Shown here: positions 45,747 to 56,030 of the stretch, one piece after another
How the letters are laid out: the number at the start of each line of letters is the position of its first letter
Position numbering within the stretch: position 1 is the first letter of the stretch
Source of the DNA: SZUA-35 sp963781035
GTDB lineage: Bacteria > Actinomycetota > Acidimicrobiia > Acidimicrobiales > SZUA-35
Reading direction: 5' to 3'
Length of the DNA: 64,000 nt
NCBI GenBank assembly: GCA_963781035.1
Contig: CAWAEN010000004.1
Location: 1,240,001-1,304,000 of the forward strand
Position numbers and translations under genes: made by a program
Notes under the pieces: model-generated
Seen by the model: only the letters and a program-made list of their open reading frames with translations
Databases searched by the model: none
What the model was told of the DNA's origin: nothing

Positions 45747-48700
45747 ATGACCGATCGTCAGACCGCAACGACCAACGCATCGCCGCCTTCGTCGGAATCC
45801 GCCGATCGGCGTTGGCACCGTGATCCTCGCGTGGTCGCCGAGCATCGCCTTGCCTCCCACGGCCTGCCGCTCCCGGACGATGCGATCAGCCTCGACGGTG
45901 AATGGTCATTTCGCTACTGGTCCGGCGAGGCCCCGGACGTGTCCTTCGCCGAGCCGGCAGCCGATCGCCCCGAGTTCGACTCGCTCGTGGTTCCCGGCTC
46001 TTGGATGCTCCAGGGTGGACCGGACGCCGCCTACGGCATTCCGATCTACACCAACGTGCAGATGCCGTTCGACCCGTCTTGGTATCCGGCGATCCCGCTC
46101 GACGACGAGGGCGGTGACCACGTGGTCGTGACCGAGATCCCGGCTTCGTGGACCGAACGAGTCGTGCTCCGGCTCGGTGCCGCCGAGTCGGCCTGCGAGG
46201 TGTATGTGAACGGTGTCTTCGTCGGCCGCTCGACCGACTCTCGCCTGCCGGCCGAGTTCGACATCACGGCGCAGGTCGTTCCCGGGACCGATGCGACGAT
46301 TGCGGTGCGAGTGCACCGCTGGAGTGCATCGACGTGGATCGAGGATCAGGACATGTGGTGGATGGCGGGCCTGCACCGCTCGGTCCACGTCTACTCGACG
46401 TCGAGCGTTCGCATCTCTGACGTGTTCTTCGACACGTTGGCGCTCGACCCGGATCGAGGGGGAGCTTCGATCGCCGTCGAGGTCGCAATCGAGGGCGACG
46501 TGCCGAGCGGATGCTCGGTTGTGGCCCATATCGACGATGCGGCGATGTCGGCTCCCGTGACCGGAGGTGAGGCGCTCGTCGTCGGAACGCTTTCCGACGT
46601 TGCGTTGTGGTCGGCCGAGGCCCCACATCTGTACGAACTCGAGGTTGAACTGCTCGACCCGTCGTCCGAGCCGATCGACCGACAACGCCTGCAGGTGGGG
46701 ATCCGGACCGTGGCGGTCGGCGACGGACAGCTCCTCGTCAACGGTCGCCCCGTCACGATCTTCGGCGTCAACCGCCACGAGCACGACGGGCAGACGGGTC
46801 GCTGGCAGAGCGATGAACTCCTCGAAGAAGACCTCGCGCTGCTGAAGGCGAGCAACATCAACGCAGTCCGCACGGCCCACTATCCGAACGACGAACGTTT
46901 CTACGCGTTGTGCGATCGCCACGGGCTCTACGTCATGGACGAGGCCAACGTCGAGTCACATGCGATGGTCCACGAGCTGCTCCAGCCCTGCAATGACGGG
47001 GCTTTCGCCGATGCCTTCGTCGCCAGGGGGACCCGGATGGTCGCACGCGACCGCAACCACCCGAGCGTGATCGCCTGGTCGTTGGGCAACGAGTCCGGGT
47101 TCGGTCCGAACCATCGTGCGATGGCCGATGCGATGCGTGCGCTCGATCCCCGCCGACCGATTGCCTATCACCCGGCCGAAGACGATCCCGTCGTCGACAT
47201 CATCGGGCCGATGTATCCGAGCCTCGGGCAGTTGTCCGCGCTCGATCAGATGGGCGACGACCGGCCCGTGATCATGTGCGAGTACAGCCACGCCATGGGC
47301 AACTCGAACGGGGGCATCGAGGACTACTGGAAGCAGATCGAGGAATCGGATCGATCGTGGGGCGGGTTCATCTGGGACTGGGTCGACCAAGGCCTGGCTC
47401 GCACCACGGCAGAAGGTCTGCACTGGTGGGCGTACGGCGGCGACTTCGGTGACGAGCCGAATGATCGCAACTTCAACTGCAACGGACTGGTCGACGCCGA
47501 CCGGCACCCCCACCCGGCACTTCGTCACGTCGCATGGGTCTATCGCCCCGTTGTCACCACCCATCAGGGCGGGGCCACGATCGACGTCACGAATCGGCGG
47601 AGCTTCGTCGATCTCGGCGATCTGGCGCTCGATTGGGTGTTGTTCGTCGACGGCGCGGTCGTCGCCACCGCAGAAGACGTGGAGGCTCCGAGCATCGCGG
47701 CAGGCGAGACGGCCTCGTTCGACCTCGAGTTGCCGTCCCTCGACCTGGCTCCGGGTAGTGAGGCCAACCTGCAGGTGACGTGGCGAGCGAGAGTGGCATC
47801 GACCAACCTGCCGGCCGGGCACATCGTTTCATGGGACGATCTCGAGCTCGACTCGGGTCGTCCGGCCATGCCCGTGCACGCCGAAGGTCCTGCCGCCACC
47901 GCCTCGATCGCCGCTGACGGCGTCGTCACGTTGCGAGGTGGCAACAGTGACCTCGTGATCGGCTTGGATGCAGTCCCCACACGGATCGTGTTGGACGGGG
48001 TGACCTTCGAGCCCACTTGGGGTCGGGTGGGTCTCTGGCGGGCCCCGACCGACAACGACGCCGCCACGTTCGGTGACGAGATGGTCGTCTCACGCCTCGA
48101 ACGCGCCGGGCTCGCACGGGCCGAGGGAGTCAGCACGCGTCCACCGTCGATCCGGGAGTGGTCCGATGGTCTCGAGGGTGGCACGGTCGAACCGACCGGC
48201 ACCGCCTCGGCTCGGTATCGCTTGCGCTTCGCCGATCGGGTCGAGGTGGTCGTGACCTGGCTGATGGCTGCCGATGGCGAAGTCGCTTTCGACATCGAAG
48301 CCTCGTCCGACCTCGACGTGCCGCCGCTGCTGCGAATGGGTCTCGAGCTCGAGTTGAGCGCCGACCTCGACCGGATCGCCTGGTTCGGACCCGGACCCGA
48401 GGAGTCCTACTCCGACCGTTGGCGAGGTTTGCGGCTCGGGCACCACCGCTCGACCGTCGCCCAGCAGTTCTTCCCCTACGCCCGGCCGCAGGAGACCGGG
48501 AATCACACCCTGTGCCGCTGGTTCGCCCTTCAGGCTGCGGGCGGCCGGGGAATCGTCGCGGTGGCCGACCGTCGGTTCGATGCCCAGGCGCTGCACGCTC
48601 GGGCAGAGGATCTCGAGTCGGTCCGGCACCCCCACGAGATCACGTGGCGAGATGCCACGGTGTTGCGGCTCGACGCCGCCCACTCGGGAATCGGTACCGC

Positions 48701-48854
48701 CAGTTGCGGCCCCGGGCTCGGGCTGGCCCACATCGTGAAGCCGATCCACGTCCGCAACCGGATCATCCTGCGCGGTCTGCCGGCGGGGAGTGACCCGGCC
48801 GAGGTCGCGGCGCGGCCGATCACCCTGCCCCGACCCCGACGTTGGAACTACTGA
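45747..48854 (+). CDS. lacZ: Beta-galactosidase, glycoside hydrolase family 2 (LacZ type)
   Basis: This 1035-residue GH2 enzyme has the full LacZ domain order: N-terminal sugar-binding domain (NVQMPFDPSWYPAIP), immunoglobulin-like domain (WSASTWIEDQDMWWMAGLHR), TIM barrel (GVNRHEHDGQTGR, NAVRTAHYPNDERFYALCD), a second Ig domain and the C-terminal small-chain domain (ERIAWFGPGP-like IAWFGPGPEESYSDR). The acid/base Glu lies in WSLGNESGFG (about residue 449) and the nucleophile in MCEYSHAMGNSNGG (about 512). There is no signal peptide, so it acts in the cytoplasm. ATG 45747 is chosen over an upstream GTG. No sugar transporter is adjacent. The frame is intact. Confidence 0.95.
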   Translation: MTDRQTATTNASPPSSESADRRWHRDPRVVAEHRLASHGLPLPDDAISLDGEWSFRYWSGEAPDVSFAEPAADRPEFDSLVVPGSWMLQGGPDAAYGIPIYTNVQMPFDPSWYPAIPLDDEGGDHVVVTEIPASWTERVVLRLGAAESACEVYVNGVFVGRSTDSRLPAEFDITAQVVPGTDATIAVRVHRWSASTWIEDQDMWWMAGLHRSVHVYSTSSVRISDVFFDTLALDPDRGGASIAVEVAIEGDVPSGCSVVAHIDDAAMSAPVTGGEALVVGTLSDVALWSAEAPHLYELEVELLDPSSEPIDRQRLQVGIRTVAVGDGQLLVNGRPVTIFGVNRHEHDGQTGRWQSDELLEEDLALLKASNINAVRTAHYPNDERFYALCDRHGLYVMDEANVESHAMVHELLQPCNDGAFADAFVARGTRMVARDRNHPSVIAWSLGNESGFGPNHRAMADAMRALDPRRPIAYHPAEDDPVVDIIGPMYPSLGQLSALDQMGDDRPVIMCEYSHAMGNSNGGIEDYWKQIEESDRSWGGFIWDWVDQGLARTTAEGLHWWAYGGDFGDEPNDRNFNCNGLVDADRHPHPALRHVAWVYRPVVTTHQGGATIDVTNRRSFVDLGDLALDWVLFVDGAVVATAEDVEAPSIAAGETASFDLELPSLDLAPGSEANLQVTWRARVASTNLPAGHIVSWDDLELDSGRPAMPVHAEGPAATASIAADGVVTLRGGNSDLVIGLDAVPTRIVLDGVTFEPTWGRVGLWRAPTDNDAATFGDEMVVSRLERAGLARAEGVSTRPPSIREWSDGLEGGTVEPTGTASARYRLRFADRVEVVVTWLMAADGEVAFDIEASSDLDVPPLLRMGLELELSADLDRIAWFGPGPEESYSDRWRGLRLGHHRSTVAQQFFPYARPQETGNHTLCRWFALQAAGGRGIVAVADRRFDAQALHARAEDLESVRHPHEITWRDATVLRLDAAHSGIGTASCGPGLGLAHIVKPIHVRNRIILRGLPAGSDPAEVAARPITLPRPRRWNY

Positions 48855-48994
48855 TGAGTCGATTCGCGCCCGGAGCGGTGCCACCAACACCCTTCGTCGC
48901 AACGGGAATCACCCAGTAGGTGAAGCTGCCCGGCCGACGTTGTCTGCGGTGAACGGCGGAGTCAAGATACGAGGGTCTCTACGAACGGACTCTC

Positions 48995-51989
48995 ATGCGG
49001 CGGTTTCTGACAGCTCTCATCTCGGTTCTTCTCGCGTCCACCGCGGTTCTTGCTGCGCCAACTTCCGTGGGAGCGCTCCCATCGGGTGTCGCAGCGACGC
49101 CGGGCGGCACTGGCGTCCTCGACGTGACCTGGACAGCGTCCGGGCGGTCCGGTGTGGTCGACTACAAGGTGCAGGCCGATCAGCTGGGAAGCGAAGTCAC
49201 TTCGGTGATCGTGACCGCCCCGGCCACCAGCGCGCAGCTCACGGGCCTCGGCAACGGCCAGTCATACACGATCATCGTGACCGCCCGTGACGCGGGCCAA
49301 GCCACGCTCGGCACCGCATCAGTCGTGGCAACCACGAGCCCGGTGGCGCCGTCGAATGTGGTGGTGACGATTGGTACTGAGACGTCGACGTCGGTGCCGG
49401 TGTCGTGGACTGCGAACAATGGTGGCGGGACGAATGTGTATGACGTGTCGATTTCGCCGGCTGATCCTGATGCTCCTGCTCAGATCGGGTTGACGGGGAA
49501 CTCGACGTCGTTCACGGGTTTGAGTCCCAGCACGAGTTACACGGTGACGGTGGTGGCCCGGAATGGTGTGTTGCCGAATGCGTCTGGCACTGCTCCCGCG
49601 GTGACGACTGCGCCGCCGGTGGTGGCGCCGTCGAATGTGGTGGTGACGATCGGTACTGAGACGTCGACGTCGGTGCCGGTGTCGTGGACTGCGAACAATG
49701 GTGGCGGGACGAATGTGTATGACGTGTCGATTTCGCCGGCTGATCCTGATGCTCCTGCTCAGATCGGGTTGACGGGGAACTCGACGTCGTTCACGGGTTT
49801 GAGTCCCAGCACGAGTTACACGGTGACGGTGGTGGCCCGTAATGGTGTGTTGCCGAATGCGTCTGGCACTGCTCCCGCGGTGACAACTGCGCCGCCGGTG
49901 GTGGCGCCGTCGAATGTGGTGGTGACGATTGGTACGGAGACGTCGACGTCGGTGCCGGTGTCGTGGACTGCGAACAATGGTGGCGGGACGAACGTGTATG
50001 ACGTGTCGATTTCGCCGGCTGATGCTGATGCTCCTGCTCAGATCGGGTTGACGGGGCGCTCGACGTCGTTCACGGGTTTGAGTCCCAGCACGAGTTACAC
50101 GGTGACGGTGGTGGCTCGTAATGGTGTGTTGCCGAATGCGTCTGGCACTGCTCCCGCGGTGACGACTGGCGCCGCCGGTGGTGGCGCCGAGTGGTGCCGA
50201 CGATTGCCTTGAGTTCGGTGACGTCGTCGTCGATGGTGGCGACGTTCTCGGCCAATGCTGGTGGGGGTACGAATGCGTACACGTTGGTGGTTCGTACGCC
50301 GAATGCTGCTGGCGCGGTGGTGCAGACGATTCCGACTGCGGTGTCGCCGAGTGACGATCACGGGTCTGAATCCGAGCACGGCGTATTCGGTGACGGTGTC
50401 GGCGTCGAATGGTGTTGGTTCACCTGCAACTGCTGTGACTTCGGCCACCGACACCTGGCCAACGCGGCAGGTGCTCCGACCGGAGTGTACCGCATGCCCT
50501 CGCTGGACCGAACGGCAACTTCGTCACGGTCACGTGGATAGCCCCGGCGGACAACGGCGGGGGAGCGATCAACGACTACACGGTGACACCGTCAACGGGC
50601 ACACCGATCACCGTGGCCGGGACATCCACGCGACCTTCGAGACGCTTCCGGCTGGCACCACGGTGACCTTCACGGTCGTGGCCAACAACGCCGCCGGACC
50701 CGGTGCTCCCAGCGCTCCATCGAATTCGGTCACGACGGCCAACGTTCCCGGTCCGGTCACGGGCCTCACAGCTACCTGGGCGGGCGCAAACAACGTCAAC
50801 TCGATCAACGTCAGCTGGACGGCGCCCGTATTTGACGGCGACGCCGGTGCCGCCGTCAGCCTCACCGGCTTCGTCGTGACGGTTGCGCCCGAGATCGCGA
50901 ACACGATTCCCGTGGTCAACCCGGGTGAGACCTCCACCACGATCGGCGGCCTCGTCCAGGGCGTCAGCTATGTCGTCACCGTCCGGGCCCAGAACGGTCT
51001 GGGGAACAGTACGCCGGTCAGTTCGGTCTCGGTGCTCGTGCCGACCACCCCCGGCACCGTCACCAATCTCGTGGTGCAGCAGTCGCCACCGTTCAGTTCT
51101 GACGCCGTCCTCACCTGGGACCTCCCGGTCGATGACGGCGGTTCCCCGATCACGGGCTACATGGTCTCGGTCGAGGGTCGAACCCCGGTCGAAGTCGGAC
51201 CGAACGTGACCACGCTGAGCATCCCCGGTCTCCCGGTCGGCGACTACAACGTCACCGTCCGGGCCGTCACTGCTGCCGGTCTCGGCCCGGCTGTGACCTC
51301 GCCGAACTTCGAGGTCAAGCTCTTCCCGCCGTTCGACTCCGAAACGGCGTTCGTCACCCAGCTCTACGCCGACTTCCTGAAGCGCAAGCCGGACGCCGGC
51401 GGACTCGCGTTCTGGACCGCACGGGTTGCCGACGACGGATCCAACCTGCAGGACATCGTCGAATCGTTCATGCGCTCTCCCGAGTTCAGCCCACGCCGAG
51501 GTGTCGCCCGGTTGTACTTCGCCTACTTCAACCGTCAGCCGGACAAGGGAGGCTTCGACTTCTGGACCCGTCAGATCTCCAGTGGAGCCGGTTCGCTCGA
51601 GAGTGCATCGCAGTCCTTTGCTCTCTCGGCCGAGTTCCAGCGGACCTATGGGAGCCTCTCGAACGCCGAGTTCATCGTGCTCGTCTACAACAACGTGCTG
51701 GCCCGTCGCCCGGACACCGGCGGTTTCGGGTTCTGGCTGGCAGAGCTCGACAAGGGCATGCACTCGCGGCCGGCTGATGACGCTGTTCAGCGAGTCCCCC
51801 GAGAACATCGCACTGAGCCGATCCGCAGTCGACGTCACGGTCACCTACGACGGAATGCTCCAACGCTCGGCAGATGCCGGCGGCTTCATCTTCTGGCGTG
51901 ACCAGATCGCAGGGGACGAAAGCGCCTTGACCACGTTGATCCGGCAGTTCTATTTCAGTATCGAGTACGCAGAGCGGGTCACACGCTGA
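48995..51989 (+). CDS. Secreted multi-Fn3 protein with C-terminal DUF4214 domains (frame broken)
   Basis: A protein of about 998 residues starts with a signal peptide (FLTALISVLLASTAVLAAPT). About seven fibronectin type III domains follow; three are near-identical 93-residue copies. Three DUF4214 units close the protein: LYADFLKRKPDAGGLAFWTA, YFAYFNRQPDKGGFDFW and VYNNVLARRPDTGGFGFW, with a further YDGMLQRSADAGGFIFWRDQ. DUF4214 occurs in large surface and S-layer-like proteins. Frame changes lie near 50168 (extra G), 50350, 50465, 50505 and 51775. I infer a role in adhesion or cell-surface structure. There is no LPXTG motif or membrane anchor. Confidence 0.85.
49343..50180 (+). repeat. Three near-identical 279-bp repeats (Fn3 units)
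   Basis: Copies begin at 49343, 49622 and 49901, each at GTGGCGCCGTCGAATGTGG, with a period of 279 bases. They differ by only a handful of bases, mostly silent, plus Asp/Ala and Asn/Arg changes in the third copy. A degenerate fourth unit begins at 50181. The high identity points to recent tandem duplication. Short-read assemblies would tend to collapse it. Confidence 0.93.
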
Positions 51990-52089
51990 CGAACCCGTGG
52001 TCAGTCGCTGACAACACGCGAAGTCCGCGCCAGTCAGGTTCCCCATCCTGCTAGTCTCACCACACCCGGCGTCTGTAGGAGCACAAAGC

Positions 52090-53364
52090 GTGAGCACAAT
52101 CGACAACGTCCGCGGCCGTGAGGTCCTGGATTCGCGAGGCAACCCCACCGTAGAAGTCGAGGTCATCCTCGATTCCGGAGCCGTCGGTCGTGCACTCGTG
52201 CCGTCCGGCGCCTCGACCGGCCAGTTCGAAGCGGTCGAGCTGCGGGACGGCGGCGACCGCTACCTCGGCAAGGGTGTCCTCTCTGCGGTCGGCAACGTCA
52301 ACTCCGTGATCGCCGAGGTCCTGCAGGGCGCCAATGCGACAGACCAACGGGCCATCGACTCCTCGCTCATCGATCTCGACGGGACCGACAACAAGGGCCG
52401 TCTCGGGGCCAACGCCATTCTCGGAGCCTCGCTCGCCACCGCGAGGGCAGCCGCAGAGGACCTCGGGCTTCCGCTCTACCGGTACATCGGCGGGGCCAAC
52501 GCACACGTCCTGCCCGTGCCGATGATGAACGTGCTGAACGGAGGCGAGCACGCCGACAACAACATCGACTTCCAGGAGTTCATGATCATGCCGGTCGGAG
52601 CCGCCTCGTTCTCCGAGGGTCTCCGGTGGGGTGTCGAGACCTACCACGCCCTCAAGAAGGTGCTGTCCGACCGCGGCCTGGCCACGGCGATCGGCGACGA
52701 AGGCGGCTTCGCCCCCAACCTCGGGTCCAACGAAGAAGCGGTTCAGCTCCTGATGGACGCCATCGAGAAGGCGGGCCTGACACCGGGTACCGACATCGCG
52801 TTGACCACCGACGTGGCCAGCACGGAGTTCTTCCGAGACGGCGAATACCACCTCGCCGGTGAAGGTCGCACGCTGTCCCCGGCGGGCATGGTCGAGATGC
52901 TCAGCGAGCTGGCGGACAAGTACCCGATCATCTCGATCGAAGACGGCATGGCCGAGGAAGACTGGGATGGCTGGGCCGCCCACACCGCATCCCTCGCCGA
53001 CCGCTGCCAGCTCGTCGGTGACGACCTCTTCGTCACCAACACCCAGCGCCTCAGCCGTGGCATCGAGGCCGGCATCGCCAACTCGATCCTGATCAAGGTC
53101 AACCAGATCGGAAGTCTCACCGAGACCCTCGACACCGTCGCCATGGCGGCGACGGCCAAATACACATCGGTGATGTCGCATCGCTCGGGCGAGACCGAGG
53201 ACACGACGATCGCCGATCTCGCCGTGGCGACCAACTGCGGCCAGATCAAGACCGGCGCGCCGGCTCGTTCGGATCGTGTGGCCAAGTACAACCAGTTGCT
53301 CCGCATCGAAGAGCACCTCGGGTCCGCCGCGTCCTACCCCGGTGCCGCCGCCTTCGGTCGTTGA
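52090..53364 (+). CDS. eno: Enolase
   Basis: Enolase converts 2-phosphoglycerate to phosphoenolpyruvate in glycolysis. The 424-residue protein has REVLDSRGNPTVEVEV, VPSGASTGQFEAVELRD, GANAILGASLATARAAA, the metal-binding Asp and Glu in LTTDVASTEF, YPIISIEDGMAEEDW and GDDLFVTN, and the loops LIKVNQIGSLTET and MSHRSGETEDTTIADLAVA. GTG 52090 has an AGGAG site eight bases upstream. The divIC-like gene follows at once. The frame is intact, in contrast to its neighbours. Confidence 0.98.
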   Translation: MSTIDNVRGREVLDSRGNPTVEVEVILDSGAVGRALVPSGASTGQFEAVELRDGGDRYLGKGVLSAVGNVNSVIAEVLQGANATDQRAIDSSLIDLDGTDNKGRLGANAILGASLATARAAAEDLGLPLYRYIGGANAHVLPVPMMNVLNGGEHADNNIDFQEFMIMPVGAASFSEGLRWGVETYHALKKVLSDRGLATAIGDEGGFAPNLGSNEEAVQLLMDAIEKAGLTPGTDIALTTDVASTEFFRDGEYHLAGEGRTLSPAGMVEMLSELADKYPIISIEDGMAEEDWDGWAAHTASLADRCQLVGDDLFVTNTQRLSRGIEAGIANSILIKVNQIGSLTETLDTVAMAATAKYTSVMSHRSGETEDTTIADLAVATNCGQIKTGAPARSDRVAKYNQLLRIEEHLGSAASYPGAAAFGR

Positions 53365-53366
53365 TC

Positions 53367-53693
53367 GTGAGCTCTTCGCCTTCCCGCCGCACCATGCCAA
53401 CTCTCGGCGTCGCGCTTCGGCACCACGTTCCGCTCGTCGTGATGTTGTCGCTGGCCGGAGCGATCGTGGTCGGGGTCGCCGTGTTGCCGATGCGCACCTA
53501 CTTCCAGCAACGCGAACTGCTGGAGCAGACCAACCTCGAGCGGCAGGAGATCGTTGGTGAAGTCGACCAACTCCGATCCCAGCTCGAGCTGCTCCAGACC
53601 GACGCTGAGGTCGAACGCCTCGGTCGGGAGAATTTCGACCTCGTGAAACCAGGCGAGGAGAGCTATCGCATCCTCCCGCCGGTCGAGGGCTGA
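53367..53693 (+). CDS. Septum formation initiator, FtsB/DivIC family
   Basis: This 108-residue bitopic membrane protein has a short cytoplasmic N-terminus, one transmembrane helix (VVMLSLAGAIVVGVAVLPMR) and an extracellular coiled coil of about 40 residues (QQRELLEQTNLERQEIVGEV), followed by the EVERLGRENFDLVKPGEESY motif typical of DivIC. It acts in the divisome with FtsL and FtsQ. It directly follows eno, as in mycobacteria. GTG 53367 is the likely start; ATG 53394 is an alternative. Confidence 0.88.
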   Translation: MSSSPSRRTMPTLGVALRHHVPLVVMLSLAGAIVVGVAVLPMRTYFQQRELLEQTNLERQEIVGEVDQLRSQLELLQTDAEVERLGRENFDLVKPGEESYRILPPVEG

Positions 53694-53712
53694 CGGCACG
53701 CACGACCCCCGT

Positions 53713-53727
53713 CGCAAGTTCCTTGCG
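53713..53727. terminator. Inverted repeat CGCAAG-TTC-CTTGCG after divIC
   Basis: A perfect 6-base stem with a 3-base loop lies 20 bases after the divIC stop. It could be a weak terminator for eno-divIC (no T-run follows) or half of the control region of the cox module. A second, longer palindrome follows at 53751. Confidence 0.35.
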
Positions 53728-53750
53728 TCTCAAGTGGCGAACTGCTGTCA

Positions 53751-53765
53751 CCATTGTCACAATGG
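53751..53765. promoter_or_regulatory. 15-bp perfect palindrome upstream of coxS, candidate operator
   Basis: CCATTGT-C-ACAATGG is symmetric over 15 bases and is AT-rich against a GC-rich background. It ends 39 bases before the coxS start. TTGTCA within it resembles a -35 box, so a bound repressor would block the promoter. No regulator gene lies next to it. Confidence 0.5.
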
Positions 53766-53804
53766 CGCCTGTTGTCAGGACGCGTCGATCCCGGGAGTGC
53801 CCAC

Positions 53805-54290
53805 GTGGAGATATCGGTAGAAGTCAATGGGGTCATGCAGAGCCATGACGTCGAGCCTCGAACGCTGCTCGTGCACTACGTGCGCGAGGTCGTTGGACTG
53901 ACCGGCACGAACATCGGCTGCGACACCTCGTCGTGCGGAGCGTGCACGATCCATGTCGACGGCGAGGCCGTCAAGTCCTGCACGATGCTCGCCGTCCAGG
54001 CAGACGGCTTGTCGATCACCACGATCGAAGGTCTTGCCGACGGCGACCAGATGCACCCGATGCAAACCGCATTCATGGAATGCCACGCCCTCCAATGCGG
54101 CTATTGCACGCCCGGCATGGTGATGGCGTCTGTGTCCCTCCTCGACGAGGTGCCGAACCCCACCGAAGCGCAGGTTCGTGAAGGTCTCGAAGGCAACCTG
54201 TGCCGCTGCACGGGCTACCACAACATCGTGAAGGCCGTCCTCAGCGCCTCTGGCCAGGACGTCGCCGTCAGCGTCGGAGGTGGACAGTGA
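53805..54290 (+). CDS. coxS: Molybdenum hydroxylase small [2Fe-2S] subunit (CoxS-like)
   Basis: This 161-residue iron-sulfur subunit belongs to the xanthine dehydrogenase / CO dehydrogenase family. The plant-type [2Fe-2S] motif is CDTSSCGACTIHVDGEAVKSC, and the second cluster is in CGYCTPGMVM plus LCRCTGYHNIVKAV. It passes electrons from the Mo site to FAD. The start is GTG 53805; the longer upstream frame has no conserved residues. The stop overlaps the coxM start (GTGA). The catalytic large subunit is not in the window, so the actual substrate is unknown. Confidence 0.95.
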   Translation: MEISVEVNGVMQSHDVEPRTLLVHYVREVVGLTGTNIGCDTSSCGACTIHVDGEAVKSCTMLAVQADGLSITTIEGLADGDQMHPMQTAFMECHALQCGYCTPGMVMASVSLLDEVPNPTEAQVREGLEGNLCRCTGYHNIVKAVLSASGQDVAVSVGGGQ

Positions 54291-55114
54291 TCCCCGTCGC
54301 CTTCGACTACGAGCGTGTCGATTCGTCGGCCGCTGCGCTTGCTCTGCTCACCGAACACGGTGACGAGGCGAAACTCCTCGCCGGAGGCCACTCGCTGCTT
54401 CCGATGATGAAGCTCCGGCTTGCCTACCCGTCTGTCCTCGTCGACATCGGTCGGATCAGCGATCTCAACTACGTACGTGACGCCGGTGACCACCTGGCCA
54501 TCGGTGCGCTCACCAAGCATCGGGCCATCGAGACAGACCCCCTCGTGATCGAGCATGCGCCGCTGCTGGCCCATGCCACTTCGCAGGTCGGCGATCCGCA
54601 GGTCCGCCACCGCGGCACCCTCGGCGGTTCGTTGGCCCACGCCGATGCAGCCGCCGATCATCCGGCCACGCTCCTCGCCGTCGGTGGCTCCGTCGTCGTC
54701 GACGGACCGAATGGTCAGCGCGTGATCGCGGCCACCGATCTCTTCACCGGTTTCCTCGAGTCGAGCATCGAGCCGACCGAGATGATCACCGAGATCCGGG
54801 TCCCGAAACACACCGGCTCTGGGTGGAGTTTCCAGAAGTTCAACCGACGAGCGCAGGATTGGGCCATCGTCGGTGTCTCGGCTCAGCGGGTCAACGGCTC
54901 GGCTCAGGTGGCGCTGGTCAACATGCACACCACGCCGATCCGTGCGACCGCGGTCGAGGAGGCGTTGGCATCCGGAGCTTCGGCTGCCGATGCGGCCGAG
55001 CAGGCGCACGTCGGCATGGAGCCATCGAGCGATCTCAACGCCAGTGTCGAGTTCCGCCAGCACCTGGCACGAGTACTCGTCAAGCGGGCTCTGCTCGAAG
55101 CCGGGTTGAGCTGA
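54287..55114 (+). CDS. coxM: Molybdenum hydroxylase medium FAD subunit (CoxM-like)
   Basis: This 275-residue FAD-binding subunit has the CoxM/XdhB motifs LLAGGHSLLPMMKLRLAYPS (FAD pyrophosphate loop) and TLGGSLAHADAAADHPATLL, plus the C-terminal FQKFNRRAQDWAIVGVSAQ. It receives electrons from CoxS. It is translationally coupled to coxS. The next gene is a binding-protein-like gene, not coxL, which is where the catalytic subunit normally stands. The frame is intact. Confidence 0.95.
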   Translation: MIPVAFDYERVDSSAAALALLTEHGDEAKLLAGGHSLLPMMKLRLAYPSVLVDIGRISDLNYVRDAGDHLAIGALTKHRAIETDPLVIEHAPLLAHATSQVGDPQVRHRGTLGGSLAHADAAADHPATLLAVGGSVVVDGPNGQRVIAATDLFTGFLESSIEPTEMITEIRVPKHTGSGWSFQKFNRRAQDWAIVGVSAQRVNGSAQVALVNMHTTPIRATAVEEALASGASAADAAEQAHVGMEPSSDLNASVEFRQHLARVLVKRALLEAGLS

Positions 55115-55153
55115 ACGCTCGACGGTTCACCATTCTCACCAACATCACCTTCC

Positions 55154-56030
55154 GTGGCTGAACGCATCGTCTCCCTGTTGCCGTCGGCCACGGAGGTCTT
55201 GTGGTATCTCGGTCTGGGAGACCGGGTCGTCGGTGTCACCTACGAGTGCAACGAACCACCGATGTGCGGCCGATCTCCCGCACGTCACCGACACGATCAT
55301 CCCCACCGGTGCGACACCGGCGGAGATCGACCAGATCATCAGCGACGCGATCGCCCACAAACGCGAGCTCTACACGCTGGATCGCGAGCTGCTGGCGTCG
55401 CTCGACCCCGACCTCATCGTGAGCCAGGACCTCTGTCGCGTGTGTGCCTTGCCCGCAGGCGCGGTGAACGAAGCGGTCGCGAGCCTGGGATGTCGGGCCG
55501 AGGTCTTCAGCTACGACCCCATGACTCTCGACGGGGTGATGGATCAAATGGAGGCGCTTGCGGTCCATGCCGGCGCCCCGGCAGCCGGCTTCGAACGGAT
55601 CGAGGCCCTCCGGCACAGGTTGGCAGACCAGCGTCGTGCCGGCCCGGTCTCGACCCGCCCCAAGGTGCTGTTGTTGGAGTGGACCGATCCGCCGTACACC
55701 CCCGGCCACTGGATACCAGACCAGATCGAGGCCGCCGGGGGAGATCCCGTGCTGGCCAACCCGGGCGGCCGGTCGTCGGCGACGACGTGGGAGGAGGTCG
55801 CCGATTCGCAGGCCGACGTCCTGATCGTGGCACCCTGCGGATTCACCGAAGAAGCGGCCTCGGCCCAGATGGCCGAAGTGATCGCTCGCCCCGAGCTCGC
55901 CGGTCTTCCTGCGGTTCGCGACGGGCGTTGCTTCGCGATCGACGCCGACGCATTCATCGTCCGACCCGGGCCACGCCTCGTCGACGGCATCGACGAGCTA
56001 CGGGTCAGAGTAACCTCGACCCATGCGTGA
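55154..56030 (+). CDS. Cobalamin/siderophore-type periplasmic-binding-fold protein (BtuF-like, frame broken once)
   Basis: The protein has about 290 residues and the class III binding fold: RIVSLLPSATEVLWYLGLGD, VVGVTYECNEPP, a long helical linker, and LLEWTDPPYTPGHWIPDQIE, GGRSSATTWEEVADSQADVL, then RCFAIDADAFIVRPGPRLVD. This matches COG0614 proteins annotated as cobalamin-binding. It has no signal peptide or lipobox, so it may be cytoplasmic and not part of a transporter. The frame changes near 55265 in the stretch after NEPP. The end overlaps the XdhC-type gene by eight bases, which ties it to the cox module. Confidence 0.82.

Noticed and set aside
48800..48980. Minus-strand frame over the lacZ end with a plausible peptide (SFTYWVIPVATKGVGG)
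   Set aside because: An in-frame stop lies upstream with no start codon between, and it overlaps lacZ. It is likely chance.
49343..50180. 279-bp repeats as a mobile element
   Set aside because: They are in-frame Fn3 domains with the 93-codon period, and no transposase or target duplication is seen.
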